DNA of 64,000 nucleotides from Candidatus Opimibacter iunctus (GCA_016716665.1 JADJVH010000008.1:62001-126000); one strand, 5' to 3'. Positions 11,201-19,882 are shown, counted from the first letter of the stretch. A program made the numbers and translations. Notes: a model not told the origin generated them from the letters alone.

Positions 11201-11406
11201 AAAGTGGCTTCGTTGGTATAGGACCCCACGAAAGCACTTGAGTTGACTGCATCCGGACCAGGATTGGCCACTGCACCGTTGTAAAAGCCATTGAGGCCTA
11301 TCCAGGCCACATCAGCTGTCCCGCCTTCAAAATCTTCATATACCACCTGGGCACGAAGGCTTTGTAAGGAGAGAAAAAGTAAAAAAAGTAGAAGTACATT
11401 TTTCAT
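8251..11406 (-). CDS. Six-module secreted surface protein with T9SS sorting domain
   Basis: Probable cell-surface glycan-binding protein of the locus, exported by the Sec pathway and then T9SS. The start is set at the ATG at 11406, giving MKNVLLLFLLFLSLQSLRAQ, a clean signal peptide; the longer open frame upstream lacks signal character. The 1,051 residues contain six tandem modules of about 150-170 residues. Each begins with an acidic DFEGG, TFENG, DFECN or DYECQ motif, has VGRY or VGEYT near residue 45, then a WSP...LKLEGG strand, a W..Y..DFS strand and a final YYFDD or YYIDN strand. This pattern suggests jelly-roll carbohydrate-binding modules. The last about 75 residues (from VSPNPVIDELRIDG, with NMYGQRV and LTQGTYVL) are a type A sorting domain. 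I do not recognise a catalytic domain. Confidence 0.85.
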   Translation of the reverse strand: MKNVLLLFLLFLSLQSLRAQVVYEDFEGGTADVAWIGLNGFYNGAVANPGPDAVNSSAFVGSYTNEATFDFCFALGTLTTPADLSKFNLIKMKVWSPIAPTKVLFKFEGGGNAVEMFRDITVANQWVEYSFDMSNGAPFTGMDKVLVSFNPFVLGSTETFYFDDIVGYEAVEAYETFENGNALPWTAFDGEFLGPVDNPDSNSVNGSDFVGRYVKSGTASYSLLLADRGTPFDLSILNQFHLNVWAQSPTQVLLKLEGPGGPPVEVTKNIGVSQDWQDYTFDFSGAKDQTNLTKVILFFDPGVETSVDTYYFDNLLALPQGACKGVTLDPTMIDDFECNRNATYVNGWDSLTVVNNPAPSANNSSAKVGRYGDPVTEQWAALLLDNQNPIDLSTRNQLNIKIWSPRVVPILFKLEGGSSPAKEIWVDAKSAGNWEQYTVDFSGEALSSHRKLVIFFNAGQDPQAGDVYFIDDISFREQATFVLEDFEGGAILPWAPLDDQTLLHGTFAVIANPDPSGINTSAEVGEYTKGTSAFSTVAAVAPGVIDITVRPQYNLDVWATAPGTMTFQLESVSQGNKEVTRDIETGGAWQTVSFDFSEYQAVTDWASMRLIFNPGVAEEGAVFYFDNLNQTASTVDPCEGTVAIANIIDDYECQRNKENGAGAELITAVGNPSITTVNSSSYVGLYKDQPAQPWSALCWEFPDGIDLSAFNQLSFQVIGQSAVPILMKLEGGSSPAAEIWTAITTPGEWETLSVDFSNQAGQDHRRVCIFFNGGVETSTVDDYYIDNVQFAHAPYTGCIVNYEEPAFISDSWKYFPADDSGAFEEIDNPDPSGINTSPRVGKATEKATSGQPWQGMYTDLAAPIHFGADKIIKMKIWSPQVATVTMKLERPLTPGAPTSGDLTVPNTKANEWEELSWDFSQTPITDDGEYARITLIWDINNIPAQDVIYYFDDIQLSTGGCGTTSIFGGPEKPRDLTVSPNPVIDELRIDGLGEVSRLVIHNMYGQRVASVWTGTATSTAIEVSNLTQGTYVLTGYSAKGELIALSRFVKL

Positions 11407-11536
11407 ATTGGAATTGAATTTTTGAATGTGAAAATTTTCAGCACTAAAATAGGAAAAGCGGTTGAATGCATGGGAGGGAAGAGGGAGTATTAAGGTAGCT
11501 AAAAAATCCTGATCGCGGCGAAATAAAAACTTTCTA

Positions 11537-11557
11537 TCACTAAGTATCACTTAGTGA
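11537..11557. promoter_or_regulatory. Operator-like palindrome upstream of the surface-protein gene
   Basis: Perfect inverted repeat TCACTAAGT-ATC-ACTTAGTGA with 9-bp arms, about 130 bp upstream of the ATG at 11406 and about 90 bp after the stop of the gene ending at 11646. It has no T-run, so it looks more like a protein-binding site than a terminator. No regulator gene is in the window, and its function is inference. Confidence 0.4.
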
Positions 11558-11645
11558 GACTACTATAGATTAGCACCAAAGCTAAATTAAAAGGGGATTG
11601 TGGCAAAAAACTAAAAATTTTGAAAAGCATTCAGGATTGGCCAGC

Positions 11646-13383
11646 TCAATAGTTTTGGACCCAAACCGCCCTTGAACCAACCGGCTTGTTTTGCATGATC
11701 AATGTGACCCACATCCATCCCGTAAAAGCTCCTTGACTGGTTGGATGAGCCTTTACCAGGCCTTGATTGATTACATCAGTTTGAAAAGGCAGTTTCCTTC
11801 CATAAGCGTCTGTAAATATCACCTCTACATCCTTTTGGCTCCAATCCTCTCCTGTGGTGATGTATAGCTCCCCATGATTGATCGTAGGGTAAACACTCCA
11901 TGAAAACTCAGCGGAAAGAATGCCATCCGTCGAGGTGATATCAGGCTCAAACCCAATTGCTGCAAGGGCCGGAGCGATTTCCGGATTGGCCATAAAGGAG
12001 GACCATAATAGACCAGACCTGTAGTTTTCGATCATATCAATGATAGGGCCCTGATCGATCGCGAGATAGGAGTCTGCATACCAGTCTTCCTTTGGATTGA
12101 ATGCATCATAGAATCCGTACTCACCCCACAGGTCAGCACCATATTGTTGGTAAAAGTGTTTCAATGCAGAAAGGCTTTCTGTTGGCGTATAGGGCATTGA
12201 TGGAATAGCTGCAGCCGGAGTGATTGTACCATTGTCAGTGCCCGCTCCGGGAGCATGAGCCAGATATCCCCAGGGATCATCACTTGCTGTCAATCCCCAG
12301 CAATTTTCTCCATAGCCTTCGTAGTGAAATGGATTTGTAACGCACCATGACCTGTTGATCATGGTATGGTTATGATTCTGATCATAATAATTGGCAAATT
12401 CATCCTTGATATCTCTCGGATCAAATCCCATAAAGGAATAATGGGCGAAGAAAAGCGGACCGCCAAGATTAGGACCAACATATAGTTTATATCCATACCA
12501 GGTGTTGCCGTTTTTATATCCGGCGCCAGCCCAGCCGGATTTCCAGTATGATGCTTCTACCGGGTGTGTTGGTGATGCGATAGCCAGCAAGTAGACAATC
12601 AGTCCTTCGTTGTATCCCCTGAGTGGAAAATTCATCTGCCATCCAAAATTGGGGGACCAATGCCAGTACAATACGCCCGAATCATTACGGCTGTAATGGT
12701 CCCACTCTACATCTTCCCACAATGAAGTGATGACATCGCGGAGGGTGCTCTCTTCAGGGCTATCTGCATCGAAATACCGGCGGGCACACAACAGGCCTTC
12801 CATAAGGAATGCAGTCTCTACGAGGTCTCCTCCGTTGTCAAACGTGCTGAATGGAATTACATCCCCTGTCTTTCCATTCATCCAGTGTGGAAAGGCTCCA
12901 TGGAAGCGATCCGCAAACTGCAGGAAGCTGACTATTTTTAACAGACGATCCACCCCTTGTTCCCTGGTAATATATCCTGTGTATTCCGACGATCAGTGCC
13001 ATGATACCAAATCCAGTCCCTCCGGTAGTGACAATGTCTCCGCTGCCTAACCTTTCCCTGGCCATGCCGCTGGTAGGATGGCCGTAATCATAGAAATACC
13101 TGAACGTGTATGCCTGTACCATGTCGAGAAACTGATCATCTTCGAAAGGACTTACTATAGCATCAATCGTGTCAGAAGCAGCCAGAAGGGCACCCGGAAC
13201 ATTGAGAGCCTCTACGTGGTATTGGTATATGTGATCCAGGCCACTATCCCTTCCTGTCCAATCGATCCAGCGAAGTTGCCTGGTGCTGGTCAACAAGGTG
13301 AATGCAGTGTCAGATTCAGCTCTTCGCCAGATCTCATATCTGTCGGCTGACGGGACACTGTTCCAGTTGAGCTCGGTATGCAT
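11646..13383 (-). pseudogene. Glucoamylase/GH144-type hydrolase with fibronectin-III-like N-terminus, frameshifted
   Basis: Paralogue of the gene at 6783-8264. As sequenced it is two frames: 13383 to about 12975 (an Fn3-like segment, LNWNSVPSADRYEIWRRAES, then the start of the hydrolase, TFRYFYDYGHPTSGMARERL, TGFGIMALIVG) and 12970 to 11646 (YITREQGVDRLLKI to the end). The junction lies near GTCGGAATACAC; one extra base or two missing bases would restore 578-579 codons. Later marks are RGYNEGLIVYLLAIASPTHP, HYSFMGFDPRDI, YGENCWGLTASDDPWGY and YLAIDQGPIIDMIENYRSG. A C-terminal beta-domain of about 80 residues follows. The frame begins directly with the Fn3-like domain and has no signal peptide, and an in-frame TAA sits 6 bp upstream, so the true N-terminus appears lost. 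Confidence 0.85.
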
Positions 13384-13393
13384 ATCTTACTAT

Positions 13394-14023
13394 ATGAAAC
13401 GATTATTGACATATTCCCTTTTTGCAGCCCTGGCAGGACTGGGATTGGCCGGATGTTATCCCGGTGGTCCTGAGTATACTGAAGATCTGGATGTGGTATA
13501 TACCACATATGATACAGAATTTGATTTTGCCGGCAGGAATACCTATGCTATGCCCGACCAGATCGTCACTGATGTGCAGATCACTAATAGTGGCGATACC
13601 ATTTATGAATACATGAAGCCCGTGTACGCTGATCAGATCCTTGGAAAAATTGCATCCAATATGGCTGCACTTGGTTGGACCAGGGTAGATATCAGTGCCA
13701 CTCCAAAACCCGACGTATTGCTATCTCCTGCGGTTACGTCTTCCACTACCTACTATTATTCCTACTGGTATGACTGGTGGTATGGTGGATATTATGGAGG
13801 CTGGGGCTGGTATTATCCGCCTTCCTACACCGTAAGCAGTTACACCACGGGTTCATTGATCATGACGATTGCTGATCCTAATCTAGACAGTCCTATCAAT
13901 AGCTCACCCACAGCATGGGTTGGTGTCCTCAACGGGCTTTTGTCCGGGTCAGGAAATGTTAACCGCGCATTGACAGGCATTGATCAGGCTTTTGCACAAT
14001 CCCCATATTTAAAAACGAATTAA
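13394..14023 (+). CDS. DUF4136-family lipoprotein
   Basis: The start is set at the ATG at 13394, which gives a lipoprotein signal (LAALGLGLAGC-type; Cys follows LGLAG) in a 209-residue protein. The body matches the DUF4136 pattern: VVYTTYDTEFDFAGRNTYAM after the lipobox, two ~60-residue halves, and an end like WVGVLNGLLSG...RALTGIDQAFAQSPY. A tyrosine/tryptophan-rich insert lies in the middle (SYWYDWWYGGYYGGWGWYYP). Function of the family is unknown; the location is presumably the inner face of the outer membrane. It is followed after 13 bp by a beta-barrel gene on the same strand. Its start codon lies only 10 bp from the divergent start of the broken hydrolase, leaving little room for either promoter. 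Confidence 0.85.
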   Translation: MKRLLTYSLFAALAGLGLAGCYPGGPEYTEDLDVVYTTYDTEFDFAGRNTYAMPDQIVTDVQITNSGDTIYEYMKPVYADQILGKIASNMAALGWTRVDISATPKPDVLLSPAVTSSTTYYYSYWYDWWYGGYYGGWGWYYPPSYTVSSYTTGSLIMTIADPNLDSPINSSPTAWVGVLNGLLSGSGNVNRALTGIDQAFAQSPYLKTN

Positions 14024-14036
14024 TCCACTACCGAAC

Positions 14037-14633
14037 ATGAATAAGCTATATTATATATTCTTTGCGGCCCTCATCTGTTCAGCGACAATAGGGAATGCAC
14101 AAAGCAACACTTACCTGACCTACTCTGTAGGTTTTGGCATGGGCGACCTCGGTGACTTCATCAGCAAGCCAAGTTTCAGAGGCGCTGCGCTTGATTATCG
14201 TAAAATGGTACAACCAAATGTTGGCGTGGGATTTAACCTGGGCTGGAATGTCTTTTACGAAGAAAAAAGCTATGATACCTACGAATACAAAAACCAATCC
14301 CTCAGTGGTAAGCAATACCGGTACAGCAACAATATCCCTATGTTGATCAATGTGGATTATTATCTCAATCCAGGGGAAAAGATGAGTACATTTTTTGGCT
14401 TAGGGACCGGCGTTGCCTATACCCGCAGGAATACGGACATGAACTTATATACCCTGGAACAAGAGGCCTGGAATTTTTCCCTGGTGCCTGAAATCGGGTT
14501 GCAGTTCAACAACAACATTTCCTCTGCCACCACCATCATGCTCAAATACTACTATGGATTGAAAGCAGGTGACTTTGATGCAGCGCAGTCATACTTAGCA
14601 TTGAATGTAGGCTTTGTATTCAGGCAACCGTAA
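14037..14633 (+). CDS. Outer-membrane beta-barrel protein
   Basis: A 198-residue protein with a signal peptide (YIFFAALICSATIGNAQ) followed by alternating amphipathic strands: VGFGMGDLGDF, GVGFNLGWNVFYEE, MSTFFGLGTGVAYTR, MLKYYYGLKAG and ending LNVGFVFRQP. This is the layout of small 8- to 10-strand outer-membrane barrels of Bacteroidota. It starts 13 bp after the DUF4136 gene and probably shares its transcript. No specific function can be assigned. Confidence 0.8.
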   Translation: MNKLYYIFFAALICSATIGNAQSNTYLTYSVGFGMGDLGDFISKPSFRGAALDYRKMVQPNVGVGFNLGWNVFYEEKSYDTYEYKNQSLSGKQYRYSNNIPMLINVDYYLNPGEKMSTFFGLGTGVAYTRRNTDMNLYTLEQEAWNFSLVPEIGLQFNNNISSATTIMLKYYYGLKAGDFDAAQSYLALNVGFVFRQP

Positions 14634-14718
14634 GCAGTGGGCAGTCAGCAAAAAAAGAAAGGGTCCCCTTTAGGGGATTTAGGGGTAACCATTTAACATC
14701 TAACACTAAACCAATAAC

Positions 14719-15181
14719 ATGAAACATTTATTAATTATCGCCGCCTTGTTTATTTCCACTTTTGGGTTCGCACAAAGTGCACAGGAAGAAGTAGATCTGA
14801 TCCAGTCCCTCTATGGAATGCAGAAGAAGGAAATCGTGGCTGATTTCATCAAGCTGGAAGGCGCACAGAAAGATGCCTTCTGGAAACTTTATGATGCATA
14901 CGAATTGGAGCGAAGGCCTCGGCCAAAGAAGGATCAACCTGCTTGCTACCTATGCTGAATTCTATAGTTCCCTGAATGATGATGCTACCGACATCCTGAT
15001 CAAGGAAATGAATACCATTGCACTGAAAAACGACAAGCTGATTTCAACCTACTATGGCAAAATGAAAAAACCAGCCGGTGTGAAAGCAGCAGCGCAGTTT
15101 GTTCAGATTGAATCCTATTTGTTGAGTTCAATCCGTGCAGCCATCCTGGAAGAAATTCCATTTATCGGCGAACTGGATTAG
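14719..15181 (+). CDS. Small secreted helical protein, frame broken by one base
   Basis: Two frames make one protein. The first (from 14719) has a signal peptide MKHLLIIAALFISTFGFAQ and the mature part SAQEEVDLIQSLYGMQKKEI to DAYELER. The second continues LGQRRINLLATYAEFYSSLN to the end EEIPFIGELD. The junction is at AAGGCCTCGG near 14918, and removing one G or one C gives 153 residues. The mature protein is alpha-helical and charged, with no motif I recognise; its size and helical make-up recall periplasmic Spy/CpxP-like proteins, but this is weak. It is followed by a strong terminator. Confidence 0.7.
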
Positions 15182-15200
15182 TGCCCTCTTCATCAGACAT

Positions 15201-15233
15201 AAAAAAAGCCGCTCACTCTGGGCGGCTTTTTTT
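15201..15233 (+). terminator. Rho-independent terminator
   Basis: GCCGC (15208-15212) and GCGGC (15222-15226) form a stem, flanked by A7 upstream and T7 downstream, so it can act on both strands. It lies 20 bp after the stop at 15181 and closes the group beginning at 13394. Confidence 0.85.
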
Positions 15234-15349
15234 ATGCTTGTATTTTACATCTGCAATTGCCTCGAAAAGCTGCTTAACCATTGTAGTTAAATTACTACAT
15301 TAACAAATTTGAAAATGTATGTAGCTATCTTGTGTGACAACCTGCACGG

Positions 15350-16819
15350 ATGAAATTACTATCGACACCCTCATTATTTACATTAACATTACTGGTTATC
15401 AGTCTTAGCGGTCTTGCACAGGACAACCATTATGCCTGGATGCAGTTTGGGTCACGCAACTCAATACTCAACAATGCCAACCTGAGCAGGTTTGAAGATC
15501 AATCAGCGGTCATCATCAATCCGGCCACCCTTTCTGAAGCAACACAGTCCAGCTTCAATTTCAGTACAAATGCTGTAGGGTTTAATACGATCAATTTTAA
15601 GAATGGTCTTGGTGAAGGATTTACCATCAAAAACAGTAGTCTGACAATCCTGCCTTCCCTGGCTGCTGGAGTCATCAAACCCAAGAAAAGTGAAAAAGAT
15701 ATGGTGATCGGGTATGCACTGTATACCAGCAATACAGACTTGTTAAATTTTTCGGACAGGGTAGAATCAAAAATAGATCTCATCAATGAAACTGAAAGTC
15801 CGGGTAATGAAAACTACCTGGCTCAGTATAATGTCAACACCAATCTCGATGAACTATCCATTGTCGGCGGCATTGGATGGAAACTTAGCCCTGTGTTGTC
15901 CTTAGGGATCTCCCAGAACTTTATTTACCGGGCACAGGAGTACGCTCAAAAGTTTTCTGCTTATGCCCTGGCAGACCAGGGATCCGGGGCTAGTGTGGAT
16001 CTTACCGGAACCAATTATGACTATTATACCAAATATTTCAAACTGGCCACCTTCACTAAAATCGGAATAGTCGCATCATTGAAAGAATGGAACCTGGGAC
16101 TTACCTTGTCTACTCCGGCTCTTGGCATTATGGGACAGGGCTATATCCTTGCCGATATGAGTTTGTCCAATGTACGGTTGAGTGAGGACCTGAGTCAGCC
16201 TAGAAGGAATTTCCTGGCGAATGGCGAATTTGACAAACTCAAGGTAACCTATAAGACTCCTGTCAATGCAGCGCTTGGTATCAACCGCTCATTTGGAAAA
16301 GTCAGGCTGTATGGAAGTGTTTCCTGGTTTGGCAACATCAATGCGTACAATATTCTAGACCCCGGAGATGCAGCATTCCTGCAACCGCCCAGTGAAGACA
16401 ATGTTTTGTATACCAACAAACTGTTGAGCCTCTGGTCAATAAACCATACGGTCATCAATGGTTCGATCGCTGCAGACTGGGCCATCAGGGATGATTACCA
16501 CCTTTTATTTTCTTTCAGGACTGATGCTCATTATAGTGAGTTTGACAAGCAAAGGCAAGGGTTCAATACCTCAATCAAGCAATGGGATAATTATCACCTC
16601 ACGATTGGTGCGCAACGAAACTTTGGGTGGAGTGAATGGGTCGTCGGTCTGAGATATAACTATGCTAAAAACAAAGATTATCCTCAACCGATCAGTTTTA
16701 CAGATCCATCTGAAGACAATTTCTTTCGAGGAGAGACTTCCACAGGTACCATTAGATCAACCGGCCTGCAACTGATGCTGAGTTACACCTTTACGTTTGG
16801 CAAGACTGCTGAAGAGTAA
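15350..16819 (+). CDS. Outer-membrane beta-barrel protein, FadL/OmpP1-like
   Basis: A 489-residue protein with a signal peptide (LTLLVISLSGLAQ). The start of the mature part resembles FadL/OmpP1 transporters in having a statement of NPA type, VIINPATLSEATQSSFNFS, followed by many long beta-strands (GLGLTLSTPALGIMGQGYIL-like regions, FSFRTDAHYSEF, VVGLRYNYAKNKDYP) and a terminal strand LQLMLSYTFTFGK. FadL-type proteins move hydrophobic compounds across the outer membrane, but assignment here is by overall pattern and is tentative. The gene stands alone, between a terminator and a convergent gene 11 bp away. Confidence 0.7.
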   Translation: MKLLSTPSLFTLTLLVISLSGLAQDNHYAWMQFGSRNSILNNANLSRFEDQSAVIINPATLSEATQSSFNFSTNAVGFNTINFKNGLGEGFTIKNSSLTILPSLAAGVIKPKKSEKDMVIGYALYTSNTDLLNFSDRVESKIDLINETESPGNENYLAQYNVNTNLDELSIVGGIGWKLSPVLSLGISQNFIYRAQEYAQKFSAYALADQGSGASVDLTGTNYDYYTKYFKLATFTKIGIVASLKEWNLGLTLSTPALGIMGQGYILADMSLSNVRLSEDLSQPRRNFLANGEFDKLKVTYKTPVNAALGINRSFGKVRLYGSVSWFGNINAYNILDPGDAAFLQPPSEDNVLYTNKLLSLWSINHTVINGSIAADWAIRDDYHLLFSFRTDAHYSEFDKQRQGFNTSIKQWDNYHLTIGAQRNFGWSEWVVGLRYNYAKNKDYPQPISFTDPSEDNFFRGETSTGTIRSTGLQLMLSYTFTFGKTAEE

Positions 16820-16830
16820 ATGTTTATGGA

Positions 16831-17859
16831 TTACAATTCCCAGCCTAAAGAAATGCCATACACATAATCAGATTCATTTCCTGCCACGGCAGGTCTGTTG
16901 TCATAGTTGAGGGTCAGGTTAAACTTGACATAAAAGTCATTTGCAAATTCATACTTGGTATCTACCTTAAAATCTGAGCGGATACGACCTGATTCGGTGA
17001 GACTTGGATACAAATAAATATTGGACAAAAGGCTGAGATCCCCTGTATCAAACATGTTGAGTTCTGCCCCAAAATAAGCTTCTGCGCTGCTTCGATCAGG
17101 CGCTTCATTGGAGAAGTTTTCAATGTTAAGAGAAATACCGCCACCCACGCCCAAATAAGATTGATTGGAGTGAGTGAGAAATTTACCTGCGCCCGCCTTT
17201 CCGGTGTATCGGGCGTTCAATGCCTGCTCGGTATTGGACAAGTAATTTCCGTCAAGCATCAGGTACCAGTCATGCTGGAGATAGTATTTATAATTGATGC
17301 CAGCTTCATTGCGACGGGTGGCGGCGATACTATCCTGAACAGATCGGAATAAGTTAAAAAAGATATCTGTAGACCAGCTATCCCCGAGATACCCTGCACC
17401 CAGGGACATGGTTCCCTGTTTCAGGTGATTCGCCTTTGTAAAACTAAATCCCAGGTCCATGTTGGCATTGACCCTGCTCCATAATTCGGACTTAAGCCCT
17501 ATCAGATGGACTATGTCATCCATGGTGGTAGCTACTGGTACCCCGTCTTCGTCCAAAAGGAAAATATTTCCTTCAGTATTTGTCATCAGGTTGCCATTGA
17601 TCCTCTGGCCATCCCTCAGGGTAATCAGAAAACGAGTAGATGAATACACTTCTTTGATTTCTGACCACTTGATTTTAAAATCATTTTCGGAATACCCGGT
17701 CTTGACAAAGAGTACACCCTTATCCAGGGATTTGATTTCACCAACCATCACATCCTTATTGGTCATGATGAGTGAATCGGTCTGTGCCATGCCGATGATA
17801 CCCGACAAGAGAAAGGTCATCAGTATTGTGCATCTTTTGAAATAATTAATTCTATTCAT
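16831..17859 (-). CDS. DUF481-family outer-membrane protein
   Basis: The start is set at the ATG at 17859 (MNRINYFKRCTILMTFLLSG then IIGMAQ), giving a signal peptide and 342 residues; the frame is open 11 codons further. The first ~100 residues after the signal form a small domain with SLIMTNKDVMVGEIKSLDKG and FLITLRDGQRINGNL, repeated as strand pairs. The rest (from LWSRVNANMDLGFSFTKANH) matches the DUF481 barrel, with NYKYYLQHDWYLMLDGNYLS and the final DYVYGISLGWEL. Function of DUF481 is unknown. It converges with the upstream-strand barrel gene ending at 16819. Confidence 0.75.
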   Translation of the reverse strand: MNRINYFKRCTILMTFLLSGIIGMAQTDSLIMTNKDVMVGEIKSLDKGVLFVKTGYSENDFKIKWSEIKEVYSSTRFLITLRDGQRINGNLMTNTEGNIFLLDEDGVPVATTMDDIVHLIGLKSELWSRVNANMDLGFSFTKANHLKQGTMSLGAGYLGDSWSTDIFFNLFRSVQDSIAATRRNEAGINYKYYLQHDWYLMLDGNYLSNTEQALNARYTGKAGAGKFLTHSNQSYLGVGGGISLNIENFSNEAPDRSSAEAYFGAELNMFDTGDLSLLSNIYLYPSLTESGRIRSDFKVDTKYEFANDFYVKFNLTLNYDNRPAVAGNESDYVYGISLGWEL

Positions 17860-17945
17860 AGAAACAGCATGCCAACTTATGGAAAAAACCAAGGGTATGA
17901 TAAAAACTACTTTACTGCAAATGTTGCTTTCGAAAATACAAAAAG

Positions 17946-17985
17946 AAAAGGCCCCAGGCTAAATTAGCCTGGAGCCTTTTTATAC
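17946..17985 (-). terminator. Terminator of the OmpA-family gene
   Basis: Inverted repeat around CCAGGCTAA/TTAGCCTGG (17953-17972) extended to AGGC and GCCT ends with a mismatch. On the minus strand it ends in CCTTTTCTTTTT. It lies 45 bp after the stop at 18030. Confidence 0.8.
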
Positions 17986-18029
17986 TTTGAATTTCTACAC
18001 TCTTTTCCAGTAAGGGAAAAGATAAAGTT

Positions 18030-19523
18030 TTACTGCCTTACATCAAAAGCAACCCTACGGTTTTGTGCCCTGCCTTCGGCAGTTTTGTTATCTGCCAATG
18101 GCATGGTATCTCCAAACCCTTTGGCCGTAATACGGTCAGCAGCAACACCATTCTTCACCAATTCAGTCATCACCGCTTTTGCACGTTTCTCACTGAGCAG
18201 TTGGTTAGAAGCTGGCTTACCAACGTTGTCGGTATGCCCCCTGACTTCAACCTTCAAAGACTTGAAGTCATCGCTATTGAGCAGTTTAGCTCCTTCCTTG
18301 ATCATCGTCTTAGATGCATTCGTCAAGGTAGAGCTACCCGTAACAAACTGGATGCGCTGTGTATTGAATTTTGCATTTTCGATTTTCGGACAACCTGCAT
18401 TTTCTGCAAGACCGGGGATGTCCGGACATTTATCTGCCTCGTCATTGACACCATCCTTATCTCTGTCAGGAACAGGGCAGCCATTGTAAGCCGCAACACC
18501 TGCTACTGTAGGACACTTGTCACTGTCGTCGATGATACCATCACCATCTGTGTCTGCACAGCCATTGTACTTAGCCAGACCAGCCTGGTTAGGACATTTA
18601 TCCTGCTCATCATTGATGCCGTCCTTATCCGTATCCGGGATCGGGCAGCCATTATACTTAGCCAAACCGGCTACAGCAGGGCATTTGTCCACTTCGTCAT
18701 TGATGCCGTCCTTGTCTGTATCCGGAATAGGGCAGCCTTCGTATTTAGCTATACCGGCAATGGTCACACACTTGTCCACTTCATCATTGAATCCATCACC
18801 ATCTGTATCAGGGATCGGGCAACCTGCATAGCGCTCAAAACCTGCCTCACTCGGGCAGCTGTCACTCTTATCAGGAATACCATCTTCATCTGTATCGGCA
18901 GGGATAAACTTGCCAAACAACCTCAGCTTGACACCTACCTGGAAATTTGAATTTTTAAATTCACCATTGTTTCCAGCGTTTGCAGTATTATCCAGATTGT
19001 CCAGGCCATAGATGTAACGACCAAATACCACAGCACGACCATGAGGGAATATCTCCAGACCGCCATTGAGGCCAAGACTAGTGCTCTTAAGGTCATCCTT
19101 GGTGAAATTTGCATTCCGGTCATCCTGGGCATCAATGACTAAATCAAGCTGGGGACCTGCGGTGATTGCCAAAGCCTTGCCAAGATTCAATTTCAACAAG
19201 ACAGGTATGGATACATAGTTGACATTGCCATCCTGTATCAATGCTGCGGAATTTTCAGCCCTGTAGAGATAAGACGAATACATCACTTCCGGCTCAAGAG
19301 ATAAAACTCTGCCAAGGGGAAGGTTGACCCAGCCACCGGCAGACCAGCCGATCTTGGAATCATAGCTGATATCAGCAGGATTCTGACCGTCAATGATGAA
19401 TTTACTGAAATTCATAGCACCAAGTAAACCCCCGGAAACCGTATACCGGTCATGGGCTGATTTTTGGGCATATGAAGTAACCGCAAACGCCATCATGAGA
19501 AGATGAAGCATAATTTTTTTCAT
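18030..19523 (-). CDS. OmpA-family protein with thrombospondin type-3 repeats
   Basis: Anchors the outer membrane to peptidoglycan. The 497 residues contain a signal peptide (HLLMMAFAVTSYAQ), an N-terminal beta-barrel of about 190 residues (AGGWVNLPLGRVLSLEPEVM, ending FQVGVKLRLFGKFIP), a calcium-binding stalk of five to six thrombospondin type-3 repeats (DTDEDGIPDKSDSCP, then four units with DxDxDGxNDExDKCP and GCPIPDTD), and a C-terminal OmpA domain. In the last, RGHTDNVGKPASNQLLSEKR and GFGDTMPLADNKTAEGRAQN carry the conserved Asp and Arg that bind diaminopimelate. The order is the usual one in Bacteroidota. A terminator follows and about 360 bp of non-coding DNA precede it. Confidence 0.93.
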   Translation of the reverse strand: MKKIMLHLLMMAFAVTSYAQKSAHDRYTVSGGLLGAMNFSKFIIDGQNPADISYDSKIGWSAGGWVNLPLGRVLSLEPEVMYSSYLYRAENSAALIQDGNVNYVSIPVLLKLNLGKALAITAGPQLDLVIDAQDDRNANFTKDDLKSTSLGLNGGLEIFPHGRAVVFGRYIYGLDNLDNTANAGNNGEFKNSNFQVGVKLRLFGKFIPADTDEDGIPDKSDSCPSEAGFERYAGCPIPDTDGDGFNDEVDKCVTIAGIAKYEGCPIPDTDKDGINDEVDKCPAVAGLAKYNGCPIPDTDKDGINDEQDKCPNQAGLAKYNGCADTDGDGIIDDSDKCPTVAGVAAYNGCPVPDRDKDGVNDEADKCPDIPGLAENAGCPKIENAKFNTQRIQFVTGSSTLTNASKTMIKEGAKLLNSDDFKSLKVEVRGHTDNVGKPASNQLLSEKRAKAVMTELVKNGVAADRITAKGFGDTMPLADNKTAEGRAQNRRVAFDVRQ

Positions 19524-19882
19524 ACAAATTGAATTTTTTTATTGGTATCTAGTTGGTAATGCCCATAAGGGCTTTTCTTTTCAAAATCTAGCGCAATTTA
19601 TCGGTATTATTTAGGATACACTAATAATTGGCCATTCTTTTTTAGTTCACCAGTGAAGGAGGTCTGACCGGATGATTTCAAGCCGTGATTTCATCTGGCC
19701 TTAGTCAGTTACATAGCTGTGTAGGCCTGGTATTGTAGAATTATTTCTACGTATTCTATGATAGCATATCCGCAGATTTGGAAGGACACTCTCCTGGAAC
19801 TTCCCTTGTCCAATAATTCAACTATGCTGTGCTGAACTGATCCAAATAACACCTACCTTTATCCAACTAAACAAAAATCCAT
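19524..19882. other. Intergenic region between divergent envelope genes
   Basis: No coding frame or RNA gene could be supported here. The only structures seen are a weak 4-bp stem GCCC-ATAA-GGGC at 19561-19572 followed by TTTTCTTTTC, and TACCTTTA at 19854-19861, a 7/8 match to the Bacteroidota -7 box TAnnTTTG for the gene at 19883 but without a clear -33 box. The region must hold the promoters of both flanking genes. Confidence 0.5.
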
